From the NCBI RefSeq assembly GCF_018294505.1, contig NC_057807.1, positions 164,649,397 to 164,713,396 of the forward strand: DNA of 64,000 nt, in the 5' to 3' direction. The position numbers were made by a program, and so were the translations under genes. Positions 43,636 through 55,150 of the stretch are shown here, piece after piece. Origin of the DNA: Triticum aestivum. Lineage: Eukaryota > Streptophyta > Magnoliopsida > Poales > Poaceae. The notes below the pieces were generated by a model, which searched no databases, had not been told where the DNA came from, and saw only the letters and a program-made list of their open reading frames with translations. Numbering within the stretch: the first letter of the stretch is position 1; each line of letters begins with the position of its first letter.

Positions 43636-46207
43636 CCTTGTTAGGTAGAGGTGCTCCGGGGATGAGGTCAATTCGGTCCTCAATTCCTCCTAGTGGAGGT
43701 AGACCCGGAGGTAGCTCATCGGGGACAACATCTTGGAATTCCTGCAAAAGAGAAGACAACACTAAAGGTAGATCATGAGAGGTGTTAGTTTTTGGTGCCC
43801 CGTCCTTGCACACAAGGACATGGTCCATAACACGTGATGGGTTCTCACACATTTCTCTCATCTCACTTCTGGTGGCAAATAGGACTAAGTTTTTCTTGTC
43901 GCTCATCATGGAGGCACTCGATTTTGGCTTTTGGCGCTCACTCTCTTTTGGGTGGATCACTCTCTCACTCTTTTTTCCACGATGGGTGGCTTGCTTGTCG
44001 GCGATCACTTGACTAGGAGACATAGGTCGTAGCACATATTCCTTGCCTTTCATGTTGAAGCTATAGTGATTGGTACGCCCGTTGTGGATGACGCCGCGGT
44101 CAAATTGCCATGGTCGACCAAGAAGGAGGTGGCAAATGGACATCGGGACGACATCACACTCCAAAGTGTCTTCACATGCTCCAATTTTGAAGGAGACTTT
44201 GATCGTATGCTTAACTTATATAGTGCCAGAATTGCTTAGCCATTGGACCTTGTAGGGTTGCGGGTGCTTCATCTTGACCAATTGGAGCTTGGAGCATAGT
44301 TCTTCGCTTGCCAAGTTGTGACAACTACCTCCATCGATGATGACCTTGACGGACCTTCTATTGATGCCGGCCTTTGTGTGGAAGATGTGGCATCTTTGGT
44401 CTTCGTCTTGTTGATGTTGAAGAGTCAAGACTTTGGAGACAACGAGAGCGGGGCTCGAGTCCTCATCACAAAATACTTGATCATCTTCATCTTTATTCAT
44501 GTGCCGGTGCATGGCCACTTGCTCAAGGGCTTCCATCTCCTCTTCACTCATGGAGTCATATGTTCCGTCGTCGTTGAGGATCATGGTGCGCTTGTTGGTA
44601 CACTCAAAGGACTTGTGGTCTCGTCCGCCGCAAGTGAAACACTATGGAACTTGTCTTGACGGTCTCATTGGTTGGAGTAGATGATGAAGCTCGCGGCTTG
44701 AAGTTGCTTGTAGTAGGAGGACGACTTGAGGTTGTCGAAGTTTGCTTGTAACTCGACTTGTCGCCATTGCTTGTAGATGGCTTGGTTGAGGTAGAAGTTG
44801 TTGGAGTCATTGAAGCTTGGGTGTTGGAGAAGTCGTAGCTCTTGGACGAGTACTTGGCGTACTTGAAGTCATCTTGCACTTTACGTTCCGCTTTGGTAGC
44901 TTGATGCACGAGCTCAATGAGGTTGGAGTAGGGTTGGAAGTCGGCAATCTTCTTGATGGGATGATTGAGGCCATTCAAGAGACGGGCCATAGTTTGCTCA
45001 TCATCTTCCGTGACATTGACTCTTATCATGGCTATCTCCATTTCCTTGTAGTATTCTTCAACCTCTTTGTTCCTTGCTTGAGTAGTTGGAGCTTCTTGAA
45101 GAGATCGCGGTTGTAGTAGGTGGGCACAAAACGTGCTCGCATGACATCTTTCATTTGAGCCCAAGTGGTGATTGGTGGTTCACCTCTTGCTTCTCGGCGC
45201 TCAAGGACTTGTTCCCACCATATGAGCACATAGTCTTGGAACTCAAGTGATGCCATAGCGATATTCTTCTCTTCCTCATAGTTGTGCAAACGAAAGATTT
45301 TGTCGACCTTCAATGCCCATGATAGGTACTCTTCGGGATCATTGCTTCCGTTGAACTTGGGCATGGTGAACTTGAGCTTGCCATAGCGTTGCTCTTCATT
45401 GTGTTAGGGTCGAGGGTGATGATGACACCCTTGATGAGGAGGATTATCAACTTCATGTTGCTCTTGGAGTGGAGGATGTCCATTTTCGGCTTGCTCTTGA
45501 TGAACTTGAGGTTGTGGAGGAGCTTGAGGAACTTGTCGAAGCACTTGTCCTTGGTAGCATCGCTCTTGAATTTCTTCTCGAAGTGCTTCCTCGTGATTGC
45601 GCCTATCCCGTTTGAGGTTGGCAATGGCTCGACTTTATTCTTGAAGGGCACGTTGCGCCTCAAGAGCTTGTGCTTCATGTAGTCATTGTTCTTGACATTC
45701 GGCCTCGGCGTCTTGTTCGTCTTGATGTTGTCGTGCTCGCTCTTCCTCTTGGAGACGTTGACGTTGCCTTTCTTGTGCTTGTGCAAGAGAGACTTGGTTT
45801 TGTCAATGACGATGTGCTTGCTCGTCGAATTGCTCTTGTGGATGATTATTGTGTAGAGGATTGCGAGATGCTTGACGGTCTTGACGCGCGGCTCGACGTA
45901 GAGTGTTCGATGTCGGTGTAATTGAGCCGGAGAAGGTGTCATCGGTGTGTCGACTCGAGCGGCTCCGTCTTGAGGATGAAGAAGTGGAAGAATGGCGGTT
46001 CACCAACAAGGCACGAATTTCGTCCATTCTTGCATCATTCTCTTGTTTGTGAGCGTCGAGCTTGTTGTCGAAGTAGTCTCTTGTTAGTTGCTCGGAGAGT
46101 CGCAAGTCGGTGGTGAGATTGTCGATGTGGTCGCTCATTGCTTGTTGCTCTTGATGCAAAGCTCATTGTGCACCGAAGCGGTGGCTCTTGGTGACGTAGG
46201 ATGACAT
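43636..46207 (-). pseudogene. H gag and protease (disrupted)
   Basis: Minus strand from ATG 46207 (MSSYVTKSHRF). A TGA follows after 14 codons. Pieces in order: coiled, charged N-terminal gag (QQAMSDHIDNLTTDLRLSEQ, ..SSSRRSRSSRHTDDTFSG); capsid-type gag (MPKFNGSNDPEEYLSWALKV, VLIWWEQVLERREARGEPPI, MKDVMRARFVPTYYNRDLF); a Thr/Ser-rich linker; a CCHC knuckle CFTCGGRDHKSFEC near 44595-44640; protease with VKVIIDGGSCHNLA (active-site region with DGG); and a connection to pol (ICHLLLGRPWQFDRGV, VVPDELPPGLPPLGGIEDRI). Frames change near 45.9 and 45.4 kb and just before the knuckle. Element C splits the frame at 43636. Confidence 0.85.
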
Positions 46208-47798
46208 GTCGTCGTCTTGCTCGATGAAGAGTGGGTTGGTAGAAGAACTTGGCCTATCCATCATTCCAAGCAGATATGTGAGTTGGAGAAAGATAATAAC
46301 TTATACCAAATGTACCTTGACCGATGTGGAAGATGGATCAATGATCACTCAAATGTGGACAAGGAAATAGCACAATTGGTATCGATTCTTGTCGGTTCTC
46401 ACACCTACACAAGTAAAAGCTTATGGTGGAGCTCGGTTAGGATGGTGGCACAAGATGTGATGCAATTGTTAGTGAGCTTCAATAATGTTGGAAAAGATTC
46501 ACAAATTCGCAAATGCAACAAGTAGACCAAGCAAGTTGTAGTACACGGAAACACACACGCAAATAGATAAGTGGGGTCATGCAACCAAGGAATGAGCCAA
46601 AATGTGGAGACCACGAAAATGCTCGTGTTGCACAACACTAGAGAGACGCTAGCACGATTGCACAATAGGCGCAACTTGTGCACAACCTACTAGGCAAAAA
46701 TGCAACGACTTCTATCCCAAGTATGCTATATGTATGGTATTCCGATGGTATGATCCAAGATGATCAGATATGACAATCTTAATGTAGTATGATGCTATGG
46801 TTCTTGATTATAAGCTCTTTGCTTATCTTTCCCTCTTTGCTTAAAAGCTTGTTTGGCTCTTTCACTTTTGAGCTCTTTTCTCATGCAAAACTTCACGAAC
46901 CAAGATAACAATTGCGTATGCGATGACAACTTTGTGACACAAGAGATGATATCAAGATATGCACCACGATGATATGGTATGTATGCTTATGGGGAGTATG
47001 ATCACTAATGTGCACAAGTCATGTTGCCGGCAATACTCAATGGCTAGTCTCGATGGGTAAGCAACACAAAAAGTAAGGCTATGTGGTTATCAATGCAAAT
47101 GGCATGGAAAGACAAAGATGTCGTCAAGGTTACCGCCATGGTAGTCGTTTGTAGGCACGGACGGTTGTTAGCAATGTCGAGTCCTTCGCGAAGATGAGCG
47201 GTGGTGATGTTGATGTCGAACTGTACCTATATAACGAAACACAATAGGACACGGGAACCACAACTCAAATTCTCAAAGACAAAAACATGTCAAAATCGTC
47301 GTAGGTGGTAGCGGTGAGCGATGGTGGTGCTTGCGGAAAGCGGTGGTTGTATTGGCATGTGCACATGGTGGTGAAAGGTGGAGAGGTGGTGGTGGCCGAA
47401 CTAAATTTTTTTAGTTTCGTCAGGGTTCAAGGGATGTCCAATGGAGAGCGGTCGTCCGTTCGCCGGATGTCCGGTGGTCAGCAGTCATCCGGTGCCTGGG
47501 TGAACTCGGGCACGGGATGAACACTCGGGTTCGTGGAGGAGAAAGGTGGAGAGGTCAAATCCGAGCGATTTTGCGGATGATAATGGTGGAGAAGATGGGG
47601 GAAAGCTAGATCCACACATGTCAAAGCAAATCCATGGATCAAATCCAACAAAACTTCATCACACCAACAAATCACAAAAAAATTGGGGCTATTTTTGGTG
47701 GGGATTTTCGAAATTCGGGAAGAACACAACAAAATCAAGCTAGAAAAAGAGGGGTAGGGGCTCCAAATACGTGATCAACGTGGCTCATGATACCAAGA
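46208..47798 (-). other. H 5' untranslated leader with PBS
   Basis: About 1.6 kb between the 5' LTR and gag without a plausible gene. The minus strand right after the LTR reads tcttggtatcatgagccacg: tggtatcatgagcc (47782-47795) is a tRNA-iMet-type primer binding site with one inserted base relative to TGGTATCAGAGC. The overlapping plus-strand frames are incidental. Confidence 0.7.
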
Positions 47799-48652
47799 TG
47801 ATGTAGGGTAGATCCCTAGACGCCCGATCTTTCACGTTTGGAGGGATTCCTACCAAGAACACGAGGGGAAAACAAGGAGAAACACAAGAGAAAACACTCA
47901 ACCAACAAGATCAATCACACTTGTGCTAGATTCCTGAAACACGATGAGATACACGATCTGAATCCAACAAGGGACGATACATAGGGGTAACCGGTTCTTC
48001 TCCGAGAGGAGGTCTTGAGCTCTTCCCATTAGGGGCCTTGAATCCAAGTGGATCTTCTCCGTAGAGGCACAGACTCTCTCGGAGGAGCAGATCCGGATGG
48101 ATGAGCGAGGCTCTATCTCACAAATGAGCTATCACAACGCTAACCTTCGCTAGGAGGTGGGAGAGGTATATTTATAGTCGTAGTACAAATGGGGGCCAAA
48201 GTTAAGGGGTACATGGGCTTTAGCCCGAAGCTGCGTGCACACAGGCAACGAACATCCGCCGGGGGCCGGTCATCCAGTGGCTCATGGGCGTCCGGACGTC
48301 CGGTAGTCGTCGGACTTCCGCTGTTTCTGTTCTGTGATGGTGGTGCCGGACGTTCGTTCTCTTTGGACTTCCGCTAATTTCCCTTCGGGTGTGTAGTTGC
48401 CGGTCCGGTGCGGCCGCTCGTCCGCTCGCTGGGCCGTGTCGCCTGGGACTTGAGTTGGCTGGGTCTTCAGGCGCCAGTCGTCCGGTCTGGGCTGGACGTC
48501 CGCTAGCTGGAGCGTCAGGCGCCAGAAGTCCGGTCGTGGGCGGTCGTCCGCTCGCTAGAGCATCTTCGCTGGCTGGGACTTGGGCAGGCTGGGTTTCACG
48601 TGCCGGCCGTCCGGTCCCGACCGGTCTTCCGGTGGCTGTAGCTTCAAAGGCA

Positions 48653-51600
48653 TGTAACGCCCCAGATTCGTTGCGCCAGGTGTCCGCCAGTTATTCGCCG
48701 TTGTTTCCATGTCATGTGCTTGCGTGTTACATTTTGCCATGTCATCATCTGCATTTCATATCATGTCATCATGTGCATCTCATTTTGCATACGTGTTCGT
48801 CTCACGCATCCGAGCATTTTCCCCGTTGTCCGTTTTGCAATCCGACACTCCTATGTCCTCCGGCGTTCCCCCTTTTGCCTCTTTTCATGTGCGAGTGTTA
48901 AACTTTCTCGGAATGGCCCGAGGTTTTCCAAGCGGCCTTGGTATACCACCGGTAGACCACCTGTCAAGTTTCGTTCCATTTGGAGGTCATTTGATACTCC
49001 AACGGTTAACCGGGTAGCCGCAAAAGCCTCTTTTGTTTGCATCCCAACACCCCCTTCAAAGTGGCCCAAAACCCATCCAAACCCCCTCCATGCTCTCGGT
49101 CGTTTGATCACGATCGTGTGGGCGAAAACCGCACTCCATTTGGAGCCTCCTAGCTCCCTCTACCTATAAAAGGGCATCTCCCCCGAAAATCACGGATCCA
49201 ACCCTAGCCATCTTCATCCTCGCGCCGCCGGACACATCCGCCCGCCGACGGACATGTCCGCCGCCGCTCCTCGCCCAACCGGAAGCCGCCACGTGGCCCC
49301 GGCAACTGCGCGCCGCCCGCGGCCCACCAGGCCCGCCGCCGGCCCCCGCGGCCCAGCTCCCGCGCCGCCGCGCGCCCCGCTCGCCCCGATCCAGAGCTTC
49401 CCCGCCGCCTTGCCAACTCCCCCGTCGCCAGCTCCCGCCTCAACGCCGGCCACCAGGGCGCCCCGCCGGCGACCTCCAGGCCAACCTCGCCGCCACCCTG
49501 CACCGTCGTCCTCTCCTCCTCCATTGCTCTCTCTCTCTCTCTCCTGTCTCAACCTCTCTTTCTGTCCCCGTCGCAGGTTCGCCATGGCCGCCCGTGGAGC
49601 TCCTCCGACCCAGCCGCGGCCGGATCCGGGGTCCCCACGCCCGGATCTGCCCGTTCCTGCCGGAACCGCCCCGCGCCGCCCCGTCCTTGCCTACTCGCCG
49701 CCGGCGCCATCCGCCGCTGACACCCTGCCTCGTCCCTGTTCAGGAACGGGGAGCACGACGCCTCGCCTGCTCGTGCACGCGTGTGTGCGTGGGCCACCGC
49801 ATCCCCCCGGCCTAGCAGCGCCAGGCCGCCGGCCCAGCGTGTCGGCCTGCCAAGCCCCTCCCCGCCAACCTGGGCTCAGCCCGCTAGGTGAGCCCCGCCT
49901 AAAACCCGCCCGGTCGCATTTTAGTTATCCCGCGCTCATCCGTTTTTTTTCCAGAATGATTTCAGCATTTTGTGCGCCTGTTCATCGCATCATAACTCTC
50001 TGCATACTGCTCTGTTTCGTGCTTGTAATATATCAAATTGTTCGACTCGACGAGTACTTCATTTTATTCCATTGCATCATGTTCATTTGAGTACATCTTG
50101 ATGCCTGAAAATCATTGCAAGAGTGCTATATAATGTTGTCTGCTATCTGTTAACAGAACATGCTCATTTGTCATTTTTGCCATGCTTGATGTGTGCATCT
50201 TATGAGCATGAGCTCTACATGTGTTTTGAACTATGTCATGCCATCTTCACAGTGGTGTCATCCATGTATTTTTGTGAGTCTTGTACTGAGTGCATCGAGC
50301 TCGTGAAGTAGGGTACTTGTTGTTGCTGTTTTGCTAGACAGATTCTGTTATTTCGTGATGCTATGTAAACCTGCTGCTACAAGTCATTCTATGCATAATC
50401 TGGAGATGTTCACTAAGGATGATTTGTTATACATGTCTTGCTCTATCCATTCATGCCCCTTGTTGCATTTATATCCTGATGTAACATGTTGTTATCTTGC
50501 CCTCAAAACTGCTAAATAATGTTGCTGTCAGCCTGTTAACATGAAGTTCAGTTTTGGCCATGTGCTTTTCTAGTGATCCATGCACCATATGAACTTTCTA
50601 TTGCCATGATTAGGTTCATAAGCATGCCTTCTTACTGTTGGTTGCCTTGACATGCCATGTATTGCTCTTTGGTGAGTGGTTCAAGCTCACCAATATGCCT
50701 ACTTATTGTCGTTCCTGCCATGTATGAATCTGTCATATCATTTGCCATGTTTACCTGGGTGCCATCATATCTTCTGTGCCTTTTTGGCTCATGGTCAGTA
50801 AGGGACTTTTGTTATATGAGATTATTAGATTCATTCCATGCCTTTATTTGCCATGTTAAGTTCCTGTAACATGTTATTTGATAGCTCTAAACATTGCAAC
50901 CTGATGTTATTTTCTGCTAAGCCTGAAACTGTTATTATTTGCAATCTTCACATGTCCATTTGAGCATGTTCTAGTCTTTTCTGGAGATAGCTCAGTGTTC
51001 ATGTTTTGTCATGCTTTACCTGTACTTCATGCCCATGCCTTTTGTTGTCTCGTTGGGATGCTGTAGCTTGTTGTTTTGCTGCTTGTAATATGCCTAGTCA
51101 CTGTTTTGGACAGATTGTTGTCATATCTTGTATAGTGTGTGTGTGTTGAACCGTTGCTCCGTTTTGAGTGTGCTCTATATGAAACTTGCTTGATTTTGCA
51201 TGTAGTTTCATATTACCATGTTGCATCCTTGTTTTGAGATGTTTGCTTGATATTTGTATGCATTTAGCATCAATGTCATGTTTAACTTGTTCTGCTCATA
51301 TCTTCTAGGTCGTAGCTCCGAACTAAATGAACCTTATATGTAACTTGACTAGAATTTCGTGTAGATTCTCTTGGTGCTCTTTAACTTGCTGTTTAACAAC
51401 CTGAACATAAGGTTTATTCAGTTCTGGACCAATTTCTAAATTTGCATATGAGGACTTACCGGAATTGTTATATGTTGTTCCCGGCCTCATTTAAACTTGC
51501 TTTGATGTGTTGTTCTTGTTTGCATCATCTCTTGCCATGAGTAGCTTCATGTAGCCTTTGTCATGCATCATGATTGTTGTGCATCATGTCTTGTCTATGT

Positions 51601-53339
51601 GTGGTGTGTTTACCATGTTGTGTGCTTCTTCTCAATAGTTCCCGTTTCGTTGCGATCGTGAGGATGCGTTTGTCTACGTGTGGTTTGTCCTCGTGGCTTC
51701 ATCTTCTTCATGGACTCGTTCTTCTTCCTTGCGGGATTTCACGCAAGATGACCATCACCCTGGATCTCACTACTATCATTGCTATGCTAGTTGCTTCGTT
51801 CTATCGCTTTGCTGCGCTATCTATCTTTTGCTCTTCAAGCCTCCCCAATTTGCCATGTCAACCTCTAACCTTTTGCACCCTTCCTAGCAAACCATTGCTT
51901 GGCTATGTTACCGCTTTGCTCAGCCCTCTTATAGCGTTGTTAGTTGCAGGTGAAGTTGAAGATTGCTCCATGGTGGACAGGATTTTGTCGGGATATCAGA
52001 ATATCTCTTATTTAATTAGTGCATCTATATATTTGGTAAAGGGTGGAAGGATCGGCCTTATGCCTGGTGTTTTGTTCCACTCTTGCCGCCCTAGTTTCCG
52101 TCATACCGGTGTTATGTTCCTGCATTTTGCGTTCCTAACGCGGTCGGGTGATTTATGGGACCCCTTGACAGTTCGCTTTGAATAAAACTCCTCCAGCAAG
52201 GCCCAACCTTGGTTTTACCATTTGCCTCACCATCACCTACTTTTCCCTTGGGAGTAATTAACCCAAGGGTCATCTTTATTCTAGCCCCCCCGGGCCAATG
52301 CTTGTCTAAGTGTTGGTCCAAACTAGAGCACCGTGCGGGACCATCCCTTGGCAACTTGGGTTACGTCGGTACCTGTACGCTTCGCTTATCCGGTGTTGCC
52401 CTGAGAACGAGATATGTGCAGCTCCTATCGGGATTGTCGGCGCATCGGGCGGCTTTGCTGGTCTTGTTTACCATTGTCAAAATGTCTTGTAAACCGGGAT
52501 TCCGAGACTGATCGGGTCTTCCTGGGAGAAGGTATATCCTTCGTTGATCGCGAGAGCTTATCATGGGCTAAGTTGGGACACCTCTGCAGGGTATTATCTT
52601 TCGAAAGCCGTTCCCGCGGTTATGTGGCAGATGGGAATTTGTTAATGTCCGGTTGTAGATAACTTGACACCAGATCCGAATTAAAACGCATCAACCACGT
52701 GTGTAGCCGTGATGGTCTCTTTTTGGCGGAGTCCGGGAAGTGAACACGGTTTCTGTGTTATGATTGACGTAAGTAGGAGCTCAGGATCACTTCTTGATCA
52801 TTACTAGTTGACGATCGTTCCTTTGCTCTCTTCTCGCTCTTATTTGCGTATGTTAGCCACCATATATGCTTAGTCGCTGCTGCAACCTCACCACTTTACC
52901 CCTTCCTTTCTCTTTAAGCTTTGCTAGTCTCGATACCCATGGTAATGGGATTGCTGAGTCCTCGTGGCTCACAGATTACTACAACAACAGTTGCAGGTAC
53001 ATGTTATGTGATGATCATGACGCGAGAGCGATGTTTGCTTGTTTTGGAGTTCTTCTTCTGCTTCTTCTTCGATCAGGGGATAGGTTCCAGGTTGGCAGCC
53101 TGGGCTAGCAGCGTGTATGTCATTTGAGTTTCTGTTTGTGTTCCATCCGTAGTCGGATGTTGATCTCTTGTAAGATGACATTGTATTCTTGTGGCATGTA
53201 TGCCTCTTGTATGTATCCCTACCTATTATGTAATGTTGATGCAATGATATCCACCTTGCAAAAGCGTTTCAATATGCGGGTCTATCCTTGGAGGGACCTT
53301 CGAGTTCCTTTTGGATAGGGTCGTATATTGGGCGTGACA
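48653..53339 (+). mobile_element. Large solo-LTR-like insertion F (4687 bp), TSD AGGCA
   Basis: It starts TGTAACGCCCCAG and ends TTGGGCGTGACA, with TG..CA ends and near-perfect 10-bp terminal inverted repeats (TGTAACGCCC / GGGCGTGACA). The 5-bp TSD AGGCA is exact (48648-48652, 53340-53344). No internal PBS, PPT or retroelement protein was seen, so it is best read as a solo LTR of a gypsy family with very long LTRs; a LARD-like element is the alternative. The GC-rich 278-codon frame at 49254-50090 follows the TATA box but has only Pro/Ala/Arg-rich sequence and is not called a gene. Confidence 0.8.
49165..49172 (+). promoter_or_regulatory. TATA box in LTR F
   Basis: ctacctataaaagggcatct, followed about 30-60 nt later by a C/A-rich start region and GC-rich leader-like DNA. 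It indicates plus-strand transcription of F. Confidence 0.6.
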
Positions 53340-53650
53340 AGGCAGCTCTTCTTCTTGTTCCTCGTACTTGGGGTCCTCGCCGTCTTGGCCATTGGATGTA
53401 GCTGTTACGTGGCCTTCTTCTAAGTACCTGATCACATATAGTGTTTCCGCTTGAGGTAGTAGCCATGTCTCATGTGTAGAAAGGGGTAGTTCGAAGAGGA
53501 GCGAGTTCACCTTATCTTTGATAGCCTTTGCTCGAGCTCTTGTCATAGGTCCAAGTGGTGTCGTGGGAGATGTAGGTACGTCCATGGGGATGATCGTGGG
53601 ATGCTCCGCATCAAACACGCATTGCTTTATTAGTAGATATAGATATATAA

Positions 53651-54382
53651 CTAGCAAAAGAGCCCGTGCGTTGCATACAACAGAGAAAATAACACACACA
53701 CTCATAACCCAATAACCATGACTCAAGACCCTAATGGGTCCACGTCCTTTATTTTCACATGGCATCATATTTATGTTGCCAATGATGGCCTCAGTGCCCA
53801 CACAACGAAAACGCATTTAAATGTGGTTAGAACTAACATCTCTCTCTCGCGCGCGCGTACGCACAGTCGCTCAAAATAAGATGAGAAATATGTTGTTTTT
53901 CCATGCGAGGTTTTTTTCAAATTCAAATCATCACTGGTAGAAAAAAACCCAGACCGTGCACTATAGATTAAGTTTGCACCAAAAAATATTTTAGAAATAT
54001 TTAACAGCTGAAAATAACACCATATTTAGATTCCAAATATTTTTCTAATCAAATTTCATATATAACATATTAAAATCGGAGTTACGGTTTAAAAGATAAG
54101 GATAATTTTATTTTAGATAAAGTACGAATTGATTCTAAAAAGTTTTGGGGGGGGGGGGGTTCTGTTAAAATAAAATAAAAACGATTCAGCTGACTTAAAT
54201 ATAGACGGCGGGTTGATTACCTGAAATGTCAGGGGGTTTTCTGAGAAAATGCAGAACACAATTTGGTTGTCACTTAAACGTGTACTGCGGGTTAATTTAC
54301 AGAAAACGGAGTTTTTTTTTGTAAAAAGTGCATGACGGACGATTAGAAACACTCTGTGCTTTATTGTTAGGGAAAGAAATAG
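53651..54382 (-). mobile_element. Second Helitron-like remnant, abutting the first
   Basis: The minus-strand 3' end reads ..gcaacgcacgggctcttttgctag (CTAG at 53651-53654), only 7 bp from the first Helitron's 5' end. The opposite side ends in ctttattgttagggaaagaa, resembling a diverged Helitron 5' end. No ORF. A 13-G run lies at 54147-54159. Borders are approximate. Confidence 0.5.
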
Positions 54383-55047
54383 ATAGCACACATGCTCGTG
54401 CGTTGCAACGGGAGAGACATTTCTTTGCCAGAAGCAATGGGAGAGATAATTGATGTGTTCACCAAAAACGATCTCCATAGCGGTGCGACAAAGAGAGGAG
54501 TCATGGTCTTCTTGCGGGTCATATTTGTCCCACGAGATCTTGATGGTGATGGGGTTAGTCAGCGTGGCAGCAACCATCCAACTTGTGCATTTCTGAACAT
54601 TTTTTAAAATGGAATATTTTTCAAAATTCTAAACATTTATAAAAAGTTCCTTTTTTCTAAAATTATGAACTTTTAAAAAAATGAATTTACGAAAAAAGGA
54701 GGAAGAAAAATAAAATTGAAAGGAAAAAAGACAAAAGAAACTGAAAAGAAAAAGAGAAAGAAACGGAAAGAAAATAAAAACTTTACACAGAACAAAAAAG
54801 GAAAATGGTTCAGCCCAGCTTTGGGCGCCCTGTGTGAATTTGCAACTATTTCACGCTCGACGTGATTAATAGGATTCTCTCATCTGTGTGGGCAGGAAAA
54901 TAAATGGGCTGCCTTTGCTGGGCCACAATGCTGGCGGCCCATGTACGGAATTCTGCCATTTTTCCTTTTTTAGTGGACGAATGGACAAAAATTTAATACC
55001 ACCTCGAATAGAACAGGATGAAAAAATTGAAGAAACACACCTTGCTT
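54383..55047 (-). mobile_element. Helitron remnant homologous to the copy at 15968-17056
   Basis: The minus-strand 3' terminus has the hairpin tcccgttgcaacgcacgag followed by ..tgtgctat (CTAG decayed to CTAT). The body aligns with 15968-17056: shared blocks are gagataattgatgtgt/gagataactgatgtgt, ggtcatgtttggcc/ggtcatatttgtcc, and gatgaaaaaattgaagaaac at the far end. Similarity stops at about 55047. Confidence 0.65.
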
Positions 55048-55150
55048 TTTTGGGTGTCAGGAAGATATCTAGGAAATCATAACAGAAAATAAAGGAGGAA
55101 AAGGAGGCTAATTAACTGGAAAGCGAGGCAATCAATCTTCAATATATGAT
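55045..55150 (+). repeat. Dispersed repeat unit A, copy 1 (copy 2 at 57811-57916)
   Basis: ttttttgggtgtcaggaaga ... cttcaatatatgat. Copy 2 differs at only a few bases (agatatctaggaaatcat vs agatatctaggagatcat). Direct orientation, 2.77 kb apart. No terminal repeats, so probably shared filler of related Helitrons. Confidence 0.85.

Larger units (their letters stand above)
17057..53613 (-). mobile_element. Ty3/gypsy LTR retrotransposon H, full length with nested insertions
   Basis: Minus-strand LTRs start TGATGCGGAGCATCCC and end ..CTACCCTACATCA: 3' LTR 17057-18147, 5' LTR 47799-53613 (interrupted). The TSD AACAC is exact (17052-17056, 53614-53618). The internal region runs from a tRNA-Met-type PBS (about 47782-47796) through gag, protease, RT, RNase H and integrase to a PPT (18149-18157), the gypsy order. 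Removing element C (20662-43630) and F (48653-53339) leaves an element of roughly 9 kb. All coding segments carry stops or frameshifts. Confidence 0.92.
47799..53613 (-). repeat. 5' LTR of element H, interrupted by F
   Basis: LTR bases lie at 47799-48652 and 53345-53613 (plus one TSD copy), about 1123 bp net. It matches 17057-18147 with scattered, often C-to-T/G-to-A, differences and small indels, so H is older than B. The U3 end at 53345-53613 keeps an open minus-strand frame ([20 protein letters not shown]..) that is the continuation of pol. Confidence 0.9.
15968..53643 (-). mobile_element. Non-autonomous Helitron (~1.1 kb net), split by retrotransposon H
   Basis: On the minus strand the 5' end TCTATATCTACTAATAAAG maps at 53643 and the 3' end ..CACGGGCATGTGTGCTAG at 15968. 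It sits between A and T as Helitrons do. The two parts (15968-17056 and 53619-53643) are separated by retrotransposon H and join through H's duplicated AACAC. Net length is about 1114 bp. A related copy lies at 54383-55047. The 3' hairpin is damaged: gcccgtgcgtcaacag stands where the relative has the intact stem. No Rep/helicase ORF. Confidence 0.72.

Noticed and set aside
45310..45942. 210-codon Lys-rich frame in H gag region
   Set aside because: It is an alternative frame of the disrupted gag coding sequence; the gag blocks are read in neighbouring frames.
49254..50090. 278-codon GC-rich frame in insertion F
   Set aside because: Composition is Pro/Ala/Arg as expected for GC-rich DNA; several overlapping frames exist on both strands, and no domain is recognisable.
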